From Bacillus shivajii (lineage in GTDB: Bacteria; Bacillota; Bacilli; Bacillales; Salisediminibacteriaceae): 64,000 nt of DNA. Below the pieces are notes generated by a model. It saw only the letters and a program-made list of their open reading frames with translations. It had not been told where the DNA came from and searched no databases. Position numbers and translations under genes: made by a program. Shown here piece by piece: positions 43,575 through 51,739 of this stretch. Each line of letters opens with the position of its first letter. Position 1 is the first letter of the stretch. The stretch spans positions 1,798,001 through 1,862,000 of the forward strand of contig NZ_CP084703.1 in assembly GCF_020519665.1 (NCBI RefSeq). Reading direction: 5' to 3'.

Positions 43575-44016
43575 GTGAACAGATTAAATATAATAACACT
43601 TGTTACAAAAGACATTGTAATGTCCCACAAGTTTTTCAAACAATTAGGATTTGACACTTCAGTTAGAGGAAACGAGTCTAGTCCAGATATAATTTTTTTA
43701 AAACGAAGGAACCAGAATAGCACTATATCCTTTAGAGGAATTAGCTTTGGATGTTAATGAAAATAATCCTCCAGAAATCGTAAGGGGGTTCTCGGGAATC
43801 ACTTTAGCTTATAATGCAAAATCAAATGAGGAGGTTGACGAACTATTCAAGAAGGCAGAGTTGGCAGGTGCTACTATTCAAAAAGAGCCTCAGAAAACTG
43901 ATTGGGGCGGTTATGGTGGTTATTTTACAGATAATGATGGATATTATTGGGAAGTCGCCTACGGAGATATTTGGGAATTTGACGATTCTAATATGTTAAT
44001 TATTGAGGATGAATAG
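43575..44016 (+). pseudogene. VOC (glyoxalase-like) protein, frameshifted
   Basis: The first 45 or so codons (RLNIITLVTKDIVMSHKFFKQLGF) encode the start of a vicinal oxygen chelate domain. A frame change near 43705-43715, next to T- and A-runs, moves the reading to the frame encoding GTRIALYPLEELALDVNENN and the normal end (GYFTDNDGYYWEVAY). The intact protein would be about 147 residues. It is either a real pseudogene or a sequencing error in a homopolymer. Confidence 0.8.
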
Positions 44017-44040
44017 GTAGATTTTGTGAAGGTCTTTACT

Positions 44041-44100
44041 TAAACAAACGGAGAAGTTATTAAAGTTACGAATTGTAACTTTGCAACTCTCTTCACACTA
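44041..44100 (+). repeat. Array motif, site 7
   Basis: TAAACAAACGGAGAAG is followed by the stem AAAGTTAC / GTAACTTT. Confidence 0.5.
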
Positions 44101-44188
44101 AAAAAATGAAAAAATATCAAACTAAAGAGAAGGTTTCTAAAAGAAGATTTTAAGTAAGTTGTAAAAATAATTAAAACGGGGGAGTATT

Positions 44189-44470
44189 TTGAAACAGTTA
44201 ATTTATTTTTTTATAATTTTAAGCTTTATGGGAATTATAATTGGTTGCTCACAGAGCAAGCAAAACGCTATGGAATTTGACGAGGACTTGTTAGAGAGTA
44301 AGTTTGATAATTTCAGGGATAATATTGAAAAATTTGATTATGAAGAGGTAGACAGGCTACACGCTGAATTATCAGAAATACTAGAAGAAAATAAGCAAGT
44401 AGAAGGTAGAAATACCTTGAAAAACTATTTAAATTCTTTGTATCAAGCCAAAGAAGATGGACTTATGTGA
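44189..44470 (+). CDS. Short lipoprotein (93 aa), array gene 9
   Basis: TTG start after GGGGGAG, lipoprotein signal (FFIILSFMGIIIGC), then an acidic helical stretch without recognised motif. It ends 14 nt before the left end of the IS21 element, so its downstream region was replaced by the insertion. Confidence 0.65.
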   Translation: MKQLIYFFIILSFMGIIIGCSQSKQNAMEFDEDLLESKFDNFRDNIEKFDYEEVDRLHAELSEILEENKQVEGRNTLKNYLNSLYQAKEDGLM

Positions 44471-44601
44471 CTGATAAACTAAAGTGGACAGTTTCCGCTT
44501 GATAAAATTGAACATTTATTTACCAAAAGAAGGATTGAAAATAAAGCCTCATATCGCAGTATGATTATCCTTTGAGATATATTGTGATGGAGGTAAAAAA
44601 G

Positions 44602-46179
44602 GTGGATAAGTGGGAAATGTACATGGAAATTCAGCAGTTATTAAAGCAAGGTTTCAGTAAAGTAAAGGTTGCGCAAAAACTAGGAGTTTCAAGAACTACG
44701 GTATATAGTTATTTGAAAAAGTCACCTAGTGATATGCATGAGTGGATGCTTCAACAAAAAGGAAGAGCGAAGAAGTTAGATCCTTATAAAGATGTTATCC
44801 TTTCTTGGTTGGAGAAACATCGAGATATGTCTGCCTCTCAAGTATTAGATTGGCTGCAAGAACAACATGGGGTTGAAGACGTTGCCGAGAGTACAGTTAG
44901 AAGTTATGTTAGGGAATTACGAAATGAATACAACATTCCTAAGGAATCAGTCCCTCGAACATATGAAGCCATTCCTGACCCACCATTGGGTGATCAAATG
45001 CAAGTGGACTTTGGACAGACCAATCAACAGTCTAGTAATGGAAACAGTGTAAAACTTCGTTTTATTGCCTTCGTGATGTCCAATTCTAGATACAAGTATA
45101 AAGAATGGCTGGATCGTCCTTTTACAACAAGAGATGTCATTCGCGCTCACGAAAATGCCTTTCAATACTTTGAAGGTATTACGAGAGAGATTGTTTATGA
45201 CCAAGATGCTTTGTTGGTTGTCAGTGAAAATGGTGGAGATGTGATTTTAACAAAGGAATTTCAAGCGTATAAGGAAGAAAGGAAGCTAAACATGTGGGTT
45301 TGTCGAAAGGCCGATCCAGAGAGCAAAGGTAAAATCGAAAATGTAGTAGGTTATATTAAATCAAATTTCGCTAAACATCGGGTGTTTCACGGTATAGATA
45401 AATGGAATGAGGATGGCTTAGCTTGGCTGGAACGAACAGGAAATTATAAGGTTCATAACACAACAAAAAAGAGACCAATCGAAGTGTTTCTCCTGGAAAA
45501 GCAACACTTACGACCGATCTCTTCACCTATCAATAGTTTTCCTATTGATAACCAATGTAGTTCAAGTATATCAAGGAAAGTACGAAAGGACAATACGATT
45601 TATTATCAGTCAAACCGTTATTCTGTGCCACTAGGGACATTTGAGAAAAATCCAACCGTAACGGTTTCGATACTTGAGAATAATCAAATCGTCATCTGTG
45701 ATATTGCCACAGGAGAAGTGTTAGCTAAACATCCACTCTCCTCTGAAAAAGGCAAGCTCATTCAAGATCGCCAACATACACGGGATCGTACGAAAGGAAT
45801 CGATAGTTTTATTGAGTCCATTGTGGAACAATTTGACGACAATGAACTTGCCTTTTCCTTTCTTCAAGGTGTACGGACAGCATATCCTCGTTACATTAGA
45901 GACCAGCTTCAAATCATTTCAAAGGTATTAAAGAAAAATGATCGAAAGATCGTCAATTGTGCACTGATGGAATGTGTAAAGCAGAAGCTCTTTTGTGCAA
46001 CAGATTTTAGCGATATGGTTCAGTACCTTGACCGACAACGACCGTTGAACATTACACTCCCTCAGCAGACAAACAGGATTAAACCACTTTATGAAGAAAG
46101 TGAATCACTCATGAGTGTAAAGCCAGCTACAAGAGATATTAAGGAGTATGTTTCGGTTTTGGCAGGTGATGACCTATGA
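44602..46179 (+). CDS. istA: IS21 transposase IstA
   Basis: This transposase of about 525 residues has an N-terminal helix-turn-helix (KVKVAQKLGVSRTTVYSYLKK), an integrase-type DDE core (Asp in DQMQVDFGQTN, Asp in IVYDQDALLVV, Glu in ESKGKIENVVGYIK) and a C-terminal Mu-type beta domain. The GTG at 44602 is placed seven bases after GGAGGT. An in-frame TTG at 44572 is a weaker alternative. It overlaps istB by four bases. Confidence 0.92.
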   Translation: MDKWEMYMEIQQLLKQGFSKVKVAQKLGVSRTTVYSYLKKSPSDMHEWMLQQKGRAKKLDPYKDVILSWLEKHRDMSASQVLDWLQEQHGVEDVAESTVRSYVRELRNEYNIPKESVPRTYEAIPDPPLGDQMQVDFGQTNQQSSNGNSVKLRFIAFVMSNSRYKYKEWLDRPFTTRDVIRAHENAFQYFEGITREIVYDQDALLVVSENGGDVILTKEFQAYKEERKLNMWVCRKADPESKGKIENVVGYIKSNFAKHRVFHGIDKWNEDGLAWLERTGNYKVHNTTKKRPIEVFLLEKQHLRPISSPINSFPIDNQCSSSISRKVRKDNTIYYQSNRYSVPLGTFEKNPTVTVSILENNQIVICDIATGEVLAKHPLSSEKGKLIQDRQHTRDRTKGIDSFIESIVEQFDDNELAFSFLQGVRTAYPRYIRDQLQIISKVLKKNDRKIVNCALMECVKQKLFCATDFSDMVQYLDRQRPLNITLPQQTNRIKPLYEESESLMSVKPATRDIKEYVSVLAGDDL

Positions 46180-46940
46180 AACCAATAAAGCAAGCAGAAG
46201 AATTATTAAAATCTCTGCGGTTCTCTGAAACGTCAAAGAACATTACTGACTTAATCAAAGAAGCAGAAGTAAACGATGCATCTTATACAACCTTTTTATT
46301 AGACGTTCTATCTTATGAAAAAAAGTGTCGAGAGGAAAAGTTGATAGAAAAACATATGAAATGGGCGACATTCCCCTTCCACAAGACATTAAATGAATTT
46401 AACTTAGATGAACAAGCATCGTTAAGTAAAAAGCAATATCATCAATTGAAAGAACTAACTTGGATAGAGCAATTATTTAATTTAATCTTATTAGGACCGC
46501 AAGGTGCGGGTAAAACTCACCTTGCGGTAGGGTTAGGTATTGAAGCCATTCATCAGGGGTATAAAGTGAGTTTTATTTCAATGGGAGAAATGATACACAC
46601 GTTAAAAACAGAAGAAGTAACGAAGAAATCACAAACAAGAATGAAACGTATAAGAAATTCAGATTTAGTCATTATTGACGACATGATGTTTATGGCGATG
46701 GATCAAAGAGAAGCAAACTTGTTCTTCCATTTAATAAATGATCTATATAACAGTGCATCAATTATTATCACTTCAAATAAAGCCCCAAGTGATTGGGGTG
46801 AATTAATGGGGGACCCAAGTATAACCGCAGCTATTCTTGATCGCTTAATTCATCGTGCAGAGGTTATTCATATGAACGAGGATAGCCATCGAATGAAATA
46901 TCGAAAAACCATATTTGGAAATGAAAGTGTTCAAAATTAA
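46176..46940 (+). CDS. istB: IS21 ATP-binding helper IstB
   Basis: This 254-residue AAA+ ATPase has Walker A GPQGAGKTHLA (about residue 110) and Walker B LVIIDDMMF. IstB assembles on target DNA and directs IstA to it. The start overlaps the istA stop (ATGA), as is normal for the family. Confidence 0.93.
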   Translation: MKPIKQAEELLKSLRFSETSKNITDLIKEAEVNDASYTTFLLDVLSYEKKCREEKLIEKHMKWATFPFHKTLNEFNLDEQASLSKKQYHQLKELTWIEQLFNLILLGPQGAGKTHLAVGLGIEAIHQGYKVSFISMGEMIHTLKTEEVTKKSQTRMKRIRNSDLVIIDDMMFMAMDQREANLFFHLINDLYNSASIIITSNKAPSDWGELMGDPSITAAILDRLIHRAEVIHMNEDSHRMKYRKTIFGNESVQN

Positions 46941-46976
46941 TTAGCAAAAAGTGTTCAATTTTACTTGACGGTTACA

Positions 46977-47082
46977 ACTTATAGCCTACCAAGAATTTTT
47001 AAAAGATTTACCGAAAGACTATGACGGTATTCATAGTGATATTTTATGGAGCGAATATAAGTCGCTATATGAAAATGATTAG
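46977..47082 (+). pseudogene. 3' fragment of a gene cut by the IS21 element
   Basis: An open frame from the IS edge reads AYQEFLKDLPKDYDGIHSDI and then LWSEYKSLYEND before TAG. It has no start codon and abuts the IS right end exactly. The 5' part is not found left of the element. The family is not recognised. Confidence 0.65.
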
Positions 47083-47155
47083 TGCAGTCGTTATACAGTT
47101 ATGTAGTTAACGTGGAGGTTTGTGAAAAAAGAATTAAAAAATTGGAGGATACTCT

Positions 47156-47494
47156 ATGTTTTATAGGAGAAAATTTTATACTGTGAAAAGTGATTTTGTC
47201 GAAGAAATTAATAACCATTTTAATAAAACGAATCTACCAAATCAATTAAAACACGGTGCGCGTTTGGTAGGGCGTTGGATGAAGGACAATGGAAATAATA
47301 CCTATGAAATCTTTGCTATATGGGAGTATGATAGTTACGATGATTACATAGAAATTGAGTCAAATGTAAGGAGTGACATGCCTCATGTTCAACGAGTAAA
47401 AGACTGGTATGAGAAAAATGGTGGCAAAGACTATATTTTAGACAATTATATTTTGGAGGTAAGAAACGAAGCATTAGAGTCAACTGTGAAATAA
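47156..47494 (+). CDS. NIPSNAP family protein, array gene 10
   Basis: This 112-residue protein has the ferredoxin-like dimeric alpha/beta barrel pattern: YRRKFYTVKSDFVEEINNHF, then a segment ending in YEIFAIWEYDSYDDY. It starts with ATG after TTGGAGG. Bacterial NIPSNAP proteins are small and mostly uncharacterised. Confidence 0.75.
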   Translation: MFYRRKFYTVKSDFVEEINNHFNKTNLPNQLKHGARLVGRWMKDNGNNTYEIFAIWEYDSYDDYIEIESNVRSDMPHVQRVKDWYEKNGGKDYILDNYILEVRNEALESTVK

Positions 47495-47509
47495 ATATAA
47501 AACCTACTT

Positions 47510-47528
47510 TAACAACGGGTAGAGATAG
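47510..47528 (+). repeat. Array motif, site 8
   Basis: TTAACAACGGGTAGAGATA, just after the NIPSNAP gene stop. Confidence 0.5.
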
Positions 47529-47665
47529 ATGCACATTTGGGCTTCTAATTTATTCAATATGTATGCCTTTTATTAATTGTTATCGCTTACTTTTTTAAAA
47601 GCGGTGTGAGATAAATTCAATACCATTTCAGGATTCATTAGTAACATTGTTCAGCTATAAAGCTT

Positions 47666-47942
47666 TCATTCATAGTAATCCCAAACTTCGACTGAGAAGA
47701 GGTAATCAAATAATGATTCCGGATTAAGCTATAGATCATCACTGTTTTCGGTTTTTCAGAATATTAGTGTAAAGTTCAAGTAAAATCAGGTGATTTTTAT
47801 TTTCTTCAACTTCCATCAATTGTTCCAACTTTACTATGTCCTGTTCCATATACGCTTGATTAACACGACTAAAAAATGAATCAATTGTCTGGTTCGAATA
47901 ATCATAATGTATAAACAAAAACTCATCATAAGAAAGATCTAA
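47666..47942 (-). pseudogene. Decayed coding sequence on the minus strand
   Basis: Two open pieces read on the minus strand. One (47739-47942) encodes DLSYDEFLFIHYDYSNQTID and continues for about 65 codons to a TGA. The other (47666-47727) encodes NPESLFDYLFSVEVWDYYE. Neither has a start codon. They are the only minus-strand coding traces in the island. The family is not recognised. Confidence 0.5.
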
Positions 47943-47983
47943 TCATGTAAGCAACTGATTCATTGATGTGAGGGAGATATCTG

Positions 47984-48095
47984 ATTAAAAGCGTCTCTTT
48001 AATAAGGGATGCTATTTTTTCGCTCAAAAAAGGAAAATAATGTTAGAATTAAAATGATAAAACTTATTAAAGTCATGGGGAGAAAAGTTGAATAA
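47984..48095 (+). repeat. Array motif, site 9 (hairpin plus second copy)
   Basis: AGCGTCTCT-TTAATA-AGGGATGCT then T6 (stem with G-U pairs) at 47990-48019, a conserved stretch of about 60 nt, and GTCATGGGGAGAAAAGTTGA plus ATAATG at 48072. Confidence 0.6.
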
Positions 48096-48125
48096 TGAGG
48101 TCTTTGATTATAGGGAGGAAGTTAT

Positions 48126-48596
48126 ATGAGCAAGAAAATTTATAATGGTAGGTTTATTGCCAATTCTGAAGAGAGCTTCGTCTTATTTATAATTGGGATG
48201 CGTATAAACAATCTCTTTTCGTTCACAAAATGGATACCAATATTTAAAGCAATGGGACCGATGATAAAAGAATTATATCAAAGTCCAGAATTAGGTTTCT
48301 ATCACACTGAATATCTATTAAGTTGGCGAGGCATAACCCTTATTCAGTATTGGAGGAGCTTTGAAGATTTGGAGGCATATGCTCGTGGAGAAACACATTC
48401 TACTGCTTGGAGAAATTTCAATAATAAAATAAAGAATGATGGTAGTGTTGGAATATATCACGAGACTTATAAAGTCCAAAAAAATGCATCAGAAGCTATA
48501 TATAATAATATGCCAAAATTCGGGCTTGCCAATGTTTTCACTCATATGCCAGTATCCTCTACCACAGATACAGCAAGGGATAGGATAGAGAAATGA
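48126..48596 (+). CDS. DUF4188 family protein, array gene 11
   Basis: This 156-residue protein contains YHTEYLLSWRGITLIQYWRS and FEDLEAYARG, which fit the DUF4188 family of dimeric alpha/beta-barrel proteins sometimes called monooxygenase-like. The start ATG follows AGGGAGG. No cofactor motif is visible. Confidence 0.78.
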   Translation: MSKKIYNGRFIANSEESFVLFIIGMRINNLFSFTKWIPIFKAMGPMIKELYQSPELGFYHTEYLLSWRGITLIQYWRSFEDLEAYARGETHSTAWRNFNNKIKNDGSVGIYHETYKVQKNASEAIYNNMPKFGLANVFTHMPVSSTTDTARDRIEK

Positions 48597-48662
48597 TTTA
48601 TAAAAGTACCCTACTTGGATTTCTTTCTTGTAGTATAAAGGTATCCTAAAATTTTTTATAAA

Positions 48663-48775
48663 ACCAACGGGATAAGTTTACTTAATAAGAGACGCTTTTT
48701 TTGTCCGAATAAAAGGGAAATAATGTTAAACTTGAAATAGTAAGCTTATTCAAGTAATAGGGATATTGCGTTAAG
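48663..48775 (+). repeat. Array motif, site 10 (two copies)
   Basis: ACCAACGGGATAAGTTTACT followed by TAATAAGAGACGC and T7. The left arm of the stem is degenerate, but the loop and right arm match sites 3 and 9. A second copy, GTAATAGGGAT, is at 48752. Confidence 0.55.
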
Positions 48776-48805
48776 AAGGAATAGCAAGAAATGGAGGAGT
48801 TCATT

Positions 48806-49152
48806 ATGGTCGGGTTTTCAAAGCTATCTGGTATAGTTTAATTGCTGGATGGGTTTCAGAACGTTTTTGGATTATTATGTGGAACGTTACTCTTCTTGGT
48901 TCAGTTTTATTCCTAGTCATTGGATTTTCATCTGTGTTTATAAAAATTAAACAAGTAAATCGCTACCTTTTTCCGATTTTGGTTTTAGCGATTTCTGTGT
49001 CAAGTTTGTTGATGGGAAATCATATTGGTAGCAATACACAATTGAACGTTTTTGTTCTTTATTCATTTGCATATTTTACACCTCTATTTGTAGGATTAAT
49101 TGCAGTAATTAGTGCAACACAATATTTCAAAAATACAAACAGTATAAGTTGA
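48806..49152 (+). pseudogene. Small membrane protein, probable frameshift near the start
   Basis: An ATG at 48806 follows a perfect GGAGGAG, but its frame stops after eleven codons. The next frame encodes RVFKAIWYSLIAGWVSERFW and continues without a break into a three-helix membrane protein (LLGSVLFLVIGFSSVFI and later helices) to 49152. One missing or extra base near 48810-48820 would join the two. The alternative is a 91-residue protein starting at the ATG at 48877, which lacks a ribosome binding site. Confidence 0.6.
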
Positions 49153-49386
49153 CGCAAGGACGACCTTGAAGAAGTAATTCATACAACCCAAACATTATAT
49201 GAAACAAACAAATTTCAGATATAGAAAAAAATACAATTGATGAAATCATTGAAGCGTTAGAAAGGCAATTACTATTATTATTTTCAATCGTCATCTTTTT
49301 ATTATTTCGGGATGTGATGATGAGAAAAAGATGAAAAAATATATGCCATAAAAAAAGTAGATCGTTTACTTGTGGAGGTAGTAAGT
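49153..49386 (+). other. Gap with degenerate coding traces
   Basis: Short frames read LEEVIHTTQTLYETNKFQI, KNTIDEIIEALERQLL and, in another frame, LFIISGCDDEKKMKKYMP, which resembles a lipoprotein signal end. They look like remnants of one or two small genes broken by several frameshifts. Confidence 0.4.
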
Positions 49387-49650
49387 TTGGAAACTAATAG
49401 CAACCATTCAAATAACATAAAGCTAAAAGCATATCGTAATTCGTCCAATACACTTTTTCTTTCTTATGCATTTTTTGTAGTATTAAATGATATGTTATTA
49501 AATCGAGAACTCGATTATAAATATATCTTTACCATTACATTTGTTTTAATGATTTTTGTTTTCTACATAACAATTCTTATAAGCAAATATAGAAAGAATA
49601 AATCATTAAAAAAAATAACCCTTACTAATTCAAGGAACGGAGAGCGTTAG
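49387..49650 (+). CDS. Small two-helix membrane protein (87 aa), array gene 13
   Basis: TTG start seven bases after GGAGGT. Two membrane helices (LFLSYAFFVVLNDMLL and YIFTITFVLMIFVFYITIL) and a basic tail. The family is not recognised. Confidence 0.65.
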   Translation: METNSNHSNNIKLKAYRNSSNTLFLSYAFFVVLNDMLLNRELDYKYIFTITFVLMIFVFYITILISKYRKNKSLKKITLTNSRNGER

Positions 49651-49830
49651 TGAAATGAAATGTTGCAAATCTTTTTTGTATCTGTGGAATGGAAAATGAT
49701 GTTAAAGTGGAGGGCAGCATTGTTTATTTTGAAAAAAATAATGTTGAGGTGGGTTAATGATAAAAATATAAGCTAACGGAAACGTTAATCAATCTGTCGT
49801 TGAGACGCTCCTTGTTGTGCTAACGAACTA
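49632..49830 (+). repeat. Array motif, site 11 (two or three degenerate copies)
   Basis: AAGGAACGGAGAGCGTTAGTG overlaps the end of array gene 13 (first 20 bases shown from AGGAAC onward), GGAAAATGATGTTAAAGTGG is at 49691, and GCTAACGGAAACGTTAATCA is at 49772. Confidence 0.45.
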
Positions 49831-49896
49831 GTTTTGTAGGAGCTGAATTATATATTTTTCTCATTAATGATTAAAGAAAACAAAGGGACGAATTAT

Positions 49897-50622
49897 ATGA
49901 CAAAAGAGATGTTGATACAAATAAGCAATTGTAAACTATATGCCAAATTAGTTGGTGAAAATAAAGGGAAACCAACGATTGTCATGGATGCTGGATATGG
50001 GGATGATTCGAAGGGGTGGGATTCAGTTATATCAGATGTTTCAATGCTATCGAATGTTCTAATTTATGATAGAGCAGGTCTTGGGAAGAGTGAATCTAGT
50101 TCTAACTCAAGAACAAGCCGTGCGATCATAAAAGAGTTAAAAGAACTTCTTACTGAAGCGAAGGTAGAACCGCCGTACATATTAGTCGGTCATTCATTTG
50201 GAGGAGTTAATTTACGATTATATACAACTGAATATCCTAATGAAGTATGTGGACTTATCTTACTTGATTCTACGCCTGAAGATTATAGAGAAAGATTTCT
50301 CCCAACGATGCCAAAAGAATTTCAACAAGCTTATAACAAACAATTTGTTTCCGAGTGTAATTACGATGAATTTATGGAAAGTTTAAAACAACTAAAACAA
50401 TCAAAAAGAAATGTAGATGTACCATTAATTGTTTTGTCAGCAGGAGAAAAAGCTCATTATTCAGAGGAATCACAAACGTTATGGAATGAAATGCAAAAAG
50501 AGATTTCTAAAATATCACAAAAAAGCGAATTCATCATTGCTGAAAATAGTGGCCATTATATACAGAATGATGAACCAAAAGTGGTAACTAGTGCAATAAA
50601 AACTTTGATAAATAAGATTTAA
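49897..50622 (+). CDS. Alpha/beta hydrolase, array gene 14
   Basis: This 241-residue alpha/beta-fold hydrolase has the nucleophile elbow VGHSFGGVN (about residues 98-106), the oxyanion region MDAGYGDDSKGWD and a C-terminal His in ENSGHYIQND. The Asp in a DVPLIVLSAGE strand region completes a plausible triad. The ATG at 49897 follows AAAGGGACG; an ATG ten codons upstream has no site. The substrate is unknown. Confidence 0.85.
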   Translation: MTKEMLIQISNCKLYAKLVGENKGKPTIVMDAGYGDDSKGWDSVISDVSMLSNVLIYDRAGLGKSESSSNSRTSRAIIKELKELLTEAKVEPPYILVGHSFGGVNLRLYTTEYPNEVCGLILLDSTPEDYRERFLPTMPKEFQQAYNKQFVSECNYDEFMESLKQLKQSKRNVDVPLIVLSAGEKAHYSEESQTLWNEMQKEISKISQKSEFIIAENSGHYIQNDEPKVVTSAIKTLINKI

Positions 50623-50926
50623 GATTAGATTGTGCCAAATTGCACGTTAATGAAACTGGGTATGGTATATTATTTACACTTTCATTTATTTTTCTAATGG
50701 GTCTGGTTATTTTTCGACTAATGAGAAATAGAAAGGTTGATAATAAAACAATTAGGTAGTATTCTATTTTGTTTAACAAATGGTGTAACAAGTTCTGTTA
50801 TAAGCACTTCAAAGAGTGAAAAACAGGAAGTTTACTAGGTTAGTAACTCCAACTTTACAACGGAGGATTGAAAGAACCAAGTTTCTTGAAACGTCATTCT
50901 ACTTATATAAGACAAGGAAGATTAAA
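50623..50926 (+). other. Spacer with membrane-helix gene remnant
   Basis: From 50647 to 50757 a frame encodes ETGYGILFTLSFIFLMGLVI and a basic end before TAG. Only a TTG without a ribosome binding site could start it. It looks like the tail of a decayed small membrane gene. No other structure is clear. Confidence 0.4.
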
Positions 50927-51472
50927 TTGAAAACAAACGTTAACAAGGCTAAAAACATTTTTATAATCGGTTTATCGATTGCACTAATTATTAGCGTATT
51001 TATGTTATATCATGAGAAGTTAGAAAATAAAAAAGAGTATGAATCTCAATATGAAAGCTTTTTAAATCGTTTTTACTTTAATTTAAGTGATGCCAAAGCA
51101 GAATTAGATGTCATTTTAACAGACGACATAGAAGGTGAGCACCTTAAAAGAAGTTTGATTGTTGTAGAAAGCAAATTAAATGAATTATACGCGATATTAG
51201 ATTTGGGAAATGCAACCGTTAATCGAGGAATAAGAAAGCAGGATACATTTCTTCAATACTCTAATACAGTTTCAAATTTTGCTGAAAATGATACATTAAC
51301 AACGATAGAAGAAGATTTCATTGAAGGGATGAATAAAGTTTTAACAGTAGTTGAAAATGGGTTATATTCAGAAAAAATAGGACAAGAAGACCCTAATTTA
51401 ACGATAGATGAGTTTAATAATATTCTTAAAGAGGGTACTGAACTGTATATAGAATTACTAAAGAATAATTAA
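50927..51472 (+). CDS. Hypothetical membrane-anchored protein, last array gene
   Basis: This 181-residue protein starts at a TTG six bases after AAGGAAG. An open frame extends 37 codons upstream but has no site. One membrane helix (IFIIGLSIALIISVFMLY) is followed by an extracytoplasmic helical domain with DAKAELDVILTDDIEGEHLK. It has no recognised family. It is the last plus-strand gene of the island. Confidence 0.65.
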   Translation: MKTNVNKAKNIFIIGLSIALIISVFMLYHEKLENKKEYESQYESFLNRFYFNLSDAKAELDVILTDDIEGEHLKRSLIVVESKLNELYAILDLGNATVNRGIRKQDTFLQYSNTVSNFAENDTLTTIEEDFIEGMNKVLTVVENGLYSEKIGQEDPNLTIDEFNNILKEGTELYIELLKNN

Positions 51473-51739
51473 TTTATTTCACAACTATTCTTCTTAGAAG
51501 CTTTTAAAAATAGAGATTTATGAAAATGATTAGAGAGAGAGTGGTTCGACCAGTCACAATTCTAGGAATGTTAAAGGTATAAACCGATAAACATCAATGT
51601 AATAGTTTGTAGAGGAAGAGGTAATAAGGTTTACAGAGCTAATCTATAAAAAATGGTCACTAAGAAAAGAACCTTAGTAACCATTGATATCATCAGCTTA
51701 AAATAAATAATATGAGAGCAATTGTATAGCAATCGAGTT
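51473..51739. other. Boundary region after the array
   Basis: A hairpin AATGGTCACTAAG / CTTAGTAACCATT (51652-51685) lies here without a strong T-run and could end transcription from either side. No gene is seen. Confidence 0.45.

Larger units (their letters stand above)
44485..46976 (+). mobile_element. IS21 family insertion sequence
   Basis: istA and istB are both intact. The left end reads TGGACAGTTTCCGCTTGATA and then AAATTGAACA. The right end, read inward, is TGTAACCGTCAAGTAAAATT then GAACA. The ends share AAATTGAACA about 20 bp in, and this is repeated further inside on the right. No target duplication is visible in the flanks, and a gene fragment directly follows, so a deletion beside the element is likely. 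Confidence 0.85.

Noticed and set aside
44189..47494. Toxin-antitoxin or phage-defence operon among the small array genes
   Set aside because: No nuclease, helicase, ATPase (other than IstB), TIR or known toxin motif is visible; the genes are lipoproteins, small membrane proteins and small barrel proteins.
39990..49830. Calling the array a true integron
   Set aside because: No integrase gene is present and the motif lacks the standard attC core sites; only the overall layout is similar.
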